A stretch of DNA of 9,051 nucleotides from Ghiorsea sp. (lineage in GTDB: Bacteria; Pseudomonadota; Zetaproteobacteria; Mariprofundales; Mariprofundaceae): assembly GCA_030950765.1 (NCBI GenBank), contig JAUZQX010000164.1:1-9051 (forward strand), written 5' to 3'. This document shows, one piece after another, positions 7,446 through 9,051 of this stretch (positions within the stretch are counted from its first letter, which is position 1; the number at the start of each line of letters is the position of its first letter). Made by a program: the position numbers and the translations under genes. The notes below the pieces were generated by a model that ran no database searches, had not been told where the DNA came from, and saw nothing but the letters and a program-made list of their open reading frames with translations.

Positions 7446-7910
7446 ATGAGCAGTTCCCCCGCACCAATTGAGCGTACACGCAACAGTGATTTCCCCTATA
7501 AATTCAAAATCACCAAGGACTACACTCAGCAAACCAGCTGGAAACTCGACCAACCCTTCATCGCCGAGTGGTTAGAAATTAACAAGGATGGACTGGTTAC
7601 TGTGAAAACCAACAAGTCAGGTTTTGCTTGGGATGGTTGCACACCTAAGTGGAGTATATTTCACCTATTTATCATTGGCACACCCGATGGGCATATCAAT
7701 TATCGCACCATGAAACCCTACACTTATCATGCCTCTCTGGTGCATGATGCGCTGTATCAATATTTGGACACCATTCCCATCTCCAAAGTTGATGTTGATT
7801 TACTTTTCCGCGATATGCTGGGCAACTTCTTTTTTAGAGGATTTTACCATTTTATGGTAAAACACTTTGGCGGCAAAGGTATTGTGCAAAAAGGAGTGCA
7901 TCATGAGTGA
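7446..7910 (+). CDS. DUF1353-like protein of unknown function
   Basis: The 154-residue soluble protein resembles the DUF1353 family, whose members are found in bacteria and phages and have no settled function. Family-like points are SGFAWDGCTPKW (58-69, in place of the usual G-F-x-x-D-x-A-S-x-P), a G-T-P-D-G turn (78-82), and the core ASLVHDALYQY (96-106) with H100 and D101. An aspartate-rich helix VDVDLLFRDML (115-125) follows. The region before residue 57 is strand-rich and the C-terminus is basic. A GGAGG ribosome binding site at 7437-7441 is unusually close (4 nt) to the ATG, and the gene lies 16 bp after alkC. Its stop overlaps the start of the pterin dehydratase gene. The family assignment is from pattern memory and is moderately sure; no reaction should be inferred. 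Confidence 0.72.
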   Translation: MSSSPAPIERTRNSDFPYKFKITKDYTQQTSWKLDQPFIAEWLEINKDGLVTVKTNKSGFAWDGCTPKWSIFHLFIIGTPDGHINYRTMKPYTYHASLVHDALYQYLDTIPISKVDVDLLFRDMLGNFFFRGFYHFMVKHFGGKGIVQKGVHHE

Positions 7911-8199
7911 AAAATTAAATGCATCAGACATAAACGAGCAACTGCAAGTCTTGAATCGGCAGTGCACAGATATTTGGTGCATACAAGATGAAAAATTGCA
8001 TAAAAGCTTCAAGTTTAACAACTTCATTTCAGCTTTTGGTTTCATAAGCCAAGTTGCAATTTTGGCTGAAAAGGCAAACCATCATCCTGAATGGTTTAAT
8101 GTGTATAACCGCGTGGACATTGACTTAACCACCCATGAAGCAGGCGGTATTTCACAGCGCGATTTTGATTTAGCCCAAAATATCGAGACTTTAAAATAA
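7903..8199 (+). CDS. phhB: Pterin-4a-carbinolamine dehydratase (PhhB/PCD)
   Basis: The 98-residue cytoplasmic enzyme dehydrates 4a-hydroxy-tetrahydropterin, recycling the cofactor of aromatic amino acid hydroxylases; it is also found where no hydroxylase exists, with roles in molybdopterin or folate metabolism proposed. The active-site pattern is complete: E56-x3-H60-H61-P62-x5-Y68-x9-H78-x8-D87, spanning EKANHHPEWFNVY through THEAGGISQRD. The length is normal. The start at 7903 is chosen because AAGGAG at 7891-7896 is 6 nt upstream; the in-frame ATG at 7867 would add 12 residues inside the preceding gene. The ATGAGTGA overlap with the DUF1353-like stop implies translational coupling. It is the last gene of the tight cluster. 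No phenylalanine hydroxylase gene is in the window. Confidence 0.94.
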   Translation: MSEKLNASDINEQLQVLNRQCTDIWCIQDEKLHKSFKFNNFISAFGFISQVAILAEKANHHPEWFNVYNRVDIDLTTHEAGGISQRDFDLAQNIETLK

Positions 8200-8215
8200 C
8201 CGCAACATCTTTAAG

Positions 8216-8243
8216 AAGACAAAGGTTTAAACCTGACTATAAT
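8216..8243 (+). promoter_or_regulatory. Predicted sigma-70-like promoter for the PuuD-like gene
   Basis: A perfect -10 hexamer TATAAT lies at 8238-8243, and AAGACA at 8216-8221 (four of six matches to TTGACA) sits upstream with a 16-bp spacer. A start of transcription near 8250 would leave a leader of about 30 nt carrying GAGGAG at 8269-8274, 6 nt before the ATG at 8281. The match is good for the -10 and fair for the -35. Confidence 0.65.
8223..8234. promoter_or_regulatory. Perfect 12-bp palindrome in the promoter spacer, possible operator
   Basis: AGGTTTAAACCT is fully self-complementary and lies between the predicted -35 and -10 elements. Its position suggests a binding site for a dimeric regulator that blocks or reshapes the promoter; the regulator is unknown and the role is inferred. 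Confidence 0.4.
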
Positions 8244-8280
8244 GCGCGGCTATTAACACACTATTTCTGAGGAGAAACTT

Positions 8281-8844
8281 ATGGGAATTTTGATGGATCA
8301 CAAAAAAACAATCATTGCAGGGTTTGTATTACTCGCAATCATTTTAGGCGTAGCAGTTGGTAAGGGCGGCGCACTGCCAGACCATTATGACTTCGCTCGC
8401 TACTTCCACGTATTGGCTGGTATCGTTTGGATTGGTTTGCTTTATTACTTCAACTTCGTACAAGTACCATCATTGGGCGGCGTAACACCTGAAACCAAAG
8501 CTGACATCTTTAAAGAAGGCAGCATCGTTCGTCGTGCATTGTTCTGGTTCCGCATGGGCGCACATGCAACGTTACTTTTCGGTATCATTTTGTTCGCAAG
8601 CTTGGGCAAAGCGATTACTGTTGATATTATGATTGGTGCATCATTTGCTATCATCATGTGGTTCAACGTCACGTTCATCATTTGGCCTAACCAACAGAAA
8701 GTGATTGGTATTGTTGAAGCAGACGCAGACACCAAAGCAGCAGCAGGCAAAAAAGCATTGATGGCTTCTCGCATCAACACATTGCTTTCAATTCCAATGT
8801 TGTTCTTGATGTTCTCATCAACGCACTTCTCAATCTTTGGCTAA
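8281..8844 (+). CDS. PuuD-like short integral membrane protein
   Basis: This 187-residue inner-membrane protein has about five membrane segments (roughly 10-27, 39-62, 93-109, 112-135 and 163-181). It resembles part of the membrane domain of PuuD, a urate hydroxylase made of a multi-helix membrane domain plus a cytochrome c domain. Conserved-looking polar or aromatic residues in or near helices are H43 and W50 (YFHVLAGIVWIG), R91 and H95 (WFRMGAHATLL) and the WPNQQK motif at 135-140. No CxxCH heme motif is present, so the cytochrome part is missing and uricase activity should not be assumed; paired His could bind heme, which is inference. It has its own promoter, a strong GAGGAG ribosome binding site and an intrinsic terminator. 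Phe codons are 13 TTC to 4 TTT and all four Asn codons are AAC, opposite to neighbouring genes, which points to high expression. Confidence 0.8.
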   Translation: MGILMDHKKTIIAGFVLLAIILGVAVGKGGALPDHYDFARYFHVLAGIVWIGLLYYFNFVQVPSLGGVTPETKADIFKEGSIVRRALFWFRMGAHATLLFGIILFASLGKAITVDIMIGASFAIIMWFNVTFIIWPNQQKVIGIVEADADTKAAAGKKALMASRINTLLSIPMLFLMFSSTHFSIFG

Positions 8845-8863
8845 GTTATCATTGTATTGATTC

Positions 8864-8893
8864 AAAGAGGCGCTCATTGAGCGCCTCTTTTTT
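8864..8893 (+). terminator. Intrinsic terminator of the PuuD-like gene
   Basis: A perfect 12-bp stem, AAAGAGGCGCTC (8864-8875) with GAGCGCCTCTTT (8879-8890), closes over a 3-nt loop and runs into a T tract ending at 8893. It begins 19 bp after the stop codon. The A-run at its left edge means it might also stop transcription arriving from the right. Confidence 0.95.
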
Positions 8894-8915
8894 GTGCTTT
8901 CATCAGCCCCACCCC

Positions 8916-9025
8916 CCCTGTTATAGCTGTGGCGAAACAAAATTAACAAGAAGGGATAAAGCAAAATTCACTTATTTTGCGCCCGACTTGTTAGTGTTGT
9001 TGAGGAAATACACAGCTATATAGGG
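8916..9025. repeat. Nested imperfect inverted repeat (about 110 bp), unassigned
   Basis: The region between the terminator and the right edge has no credible gene but folds on itself. Outer arms are CCCT 8916-8919 with AGGG 9022-9025, and TATAGCTGTG 8922-8931 with CACAGCTATA 9011-9020. Inside these are AACAA 8936-8940 with TTGTT 8997-9001, and TAACAAG 8944-8950 with CTTGTTA 8987-8993. The core is GGG 8953-8955 with CCC 8982-8984, and GCAAAAT 8961-8967 with ATTTTGC 8974-8980 around a 6-nt loop. All are in nested order, giving 36 pairs. It could be a structured RNA, a leader of a gene beyond the window, or a small palindromic mobile element. A run of seven C lies just outside and inside its left edge (8912-8918). 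Confidence 0.6.
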
Positions 9026-9051
9026 CAGATTTCTTTGGTTCGTTTCTTTAC

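Noticed and set aside
8445..8780. 111-codon minus-strand open frame opposite the PuuD-like gene
   Set aside because: It is a mirror of a gene with strong codon bias and has no ribosome binding site or family match.
8997..9024. Possible promoter TTGTTG / TATAGG near the right edge
   Set aside because: The boxes are weak and overlap the inverted repeat arms, and no downstream gene is visible to support it.
8894..9051. tRNA or CRISPR repeat in the gene-free right end
   Set aside because: There is no acceptor stem/T-arm arrangement and no evenly spaced direct repeat; only the nested inverted repeat is seen.

Overview
The window looks like ordinary chromosomal DNA from a moderately AT-rich Gram-negative bacterium, most likely a proteobacterium. 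Support comes from the protein types: a SelO pseudokinase ending in SCSS, a lipoprotein PpiC-type foldase, a proteobacterial-style PIN-PhoH ATPase with the LGNNAQIDTPYL motif, and a short PuuD-like membrane protein. I cannot fix the genus. A marine gamma- or zetaproteobacterium is only a guess from protein style and base composition. I see no transposase, integrase, phage module, tRNA, rRNA or CRISPR array. Coding density is very high.

Left part (1-1913): the 3' end of selO enters from the left edge. It is followed on the same strand by a single-domain response regulator with an unusual cysteine-rich tail (572-1063). This gene converges on, and overlaps by 32 bp, a minus-strand lipoprotein peptidyl-prolyl isomerase (1032-1913). 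A 49-bp divergent intergenic region (1914-1962) separates the isomerase gene from the next transcription unit.

Middle (1963-8199): seven plus-strand genes are packed with gaps of 3-21 bp or 8-bp overlaps, so they probably form one operon. They encode a CstA-type transporter, a PIN-PhoH ATPase, an OppC/DppC-type permease (TTG start), TadA tRNA adenosine deaminase, an AlkC-type DNA alkylation-repair glycosylase with a C-terminal Ig-like domain, a DUF1353-like protein and a pterin-4a-carbinolamine dehydratase. They mix nutrient uptake, RNA metabolism, tRNA editing, DNA repair and pterin recycling. No single pathway joins them. They may simply share a housekeeping or starvation-linked transcript.

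Right part (8200-9051): a short intergenic region carries a good sigma-70-like promoter whose spacer holds a perfect 12-bp palindrome. It drives a 187-aa integral membrane protein related to the membrane domain of PuuD. That gene has a strong ribosome binding site, codon use quite unlike its neighbours (Phe mostly TTC, Asn all AAC) and a textbook intrinsic terminator, so it is probably highly expressed. After the terminator lies about 150 bp with no gene. It holds a roughly 110-bp nested inverted repeat that could be a structured RNA, a leader for a gene beyond the window, or a small palindromic mobile element.

I did not find a convincing new multi-gene system. The items most worth checking are the nested inverted repeat at 8916-9025, the apparently highly expressed PuuD-like protein with its palindromic promoter, and the cysteine-tailed response regulator.
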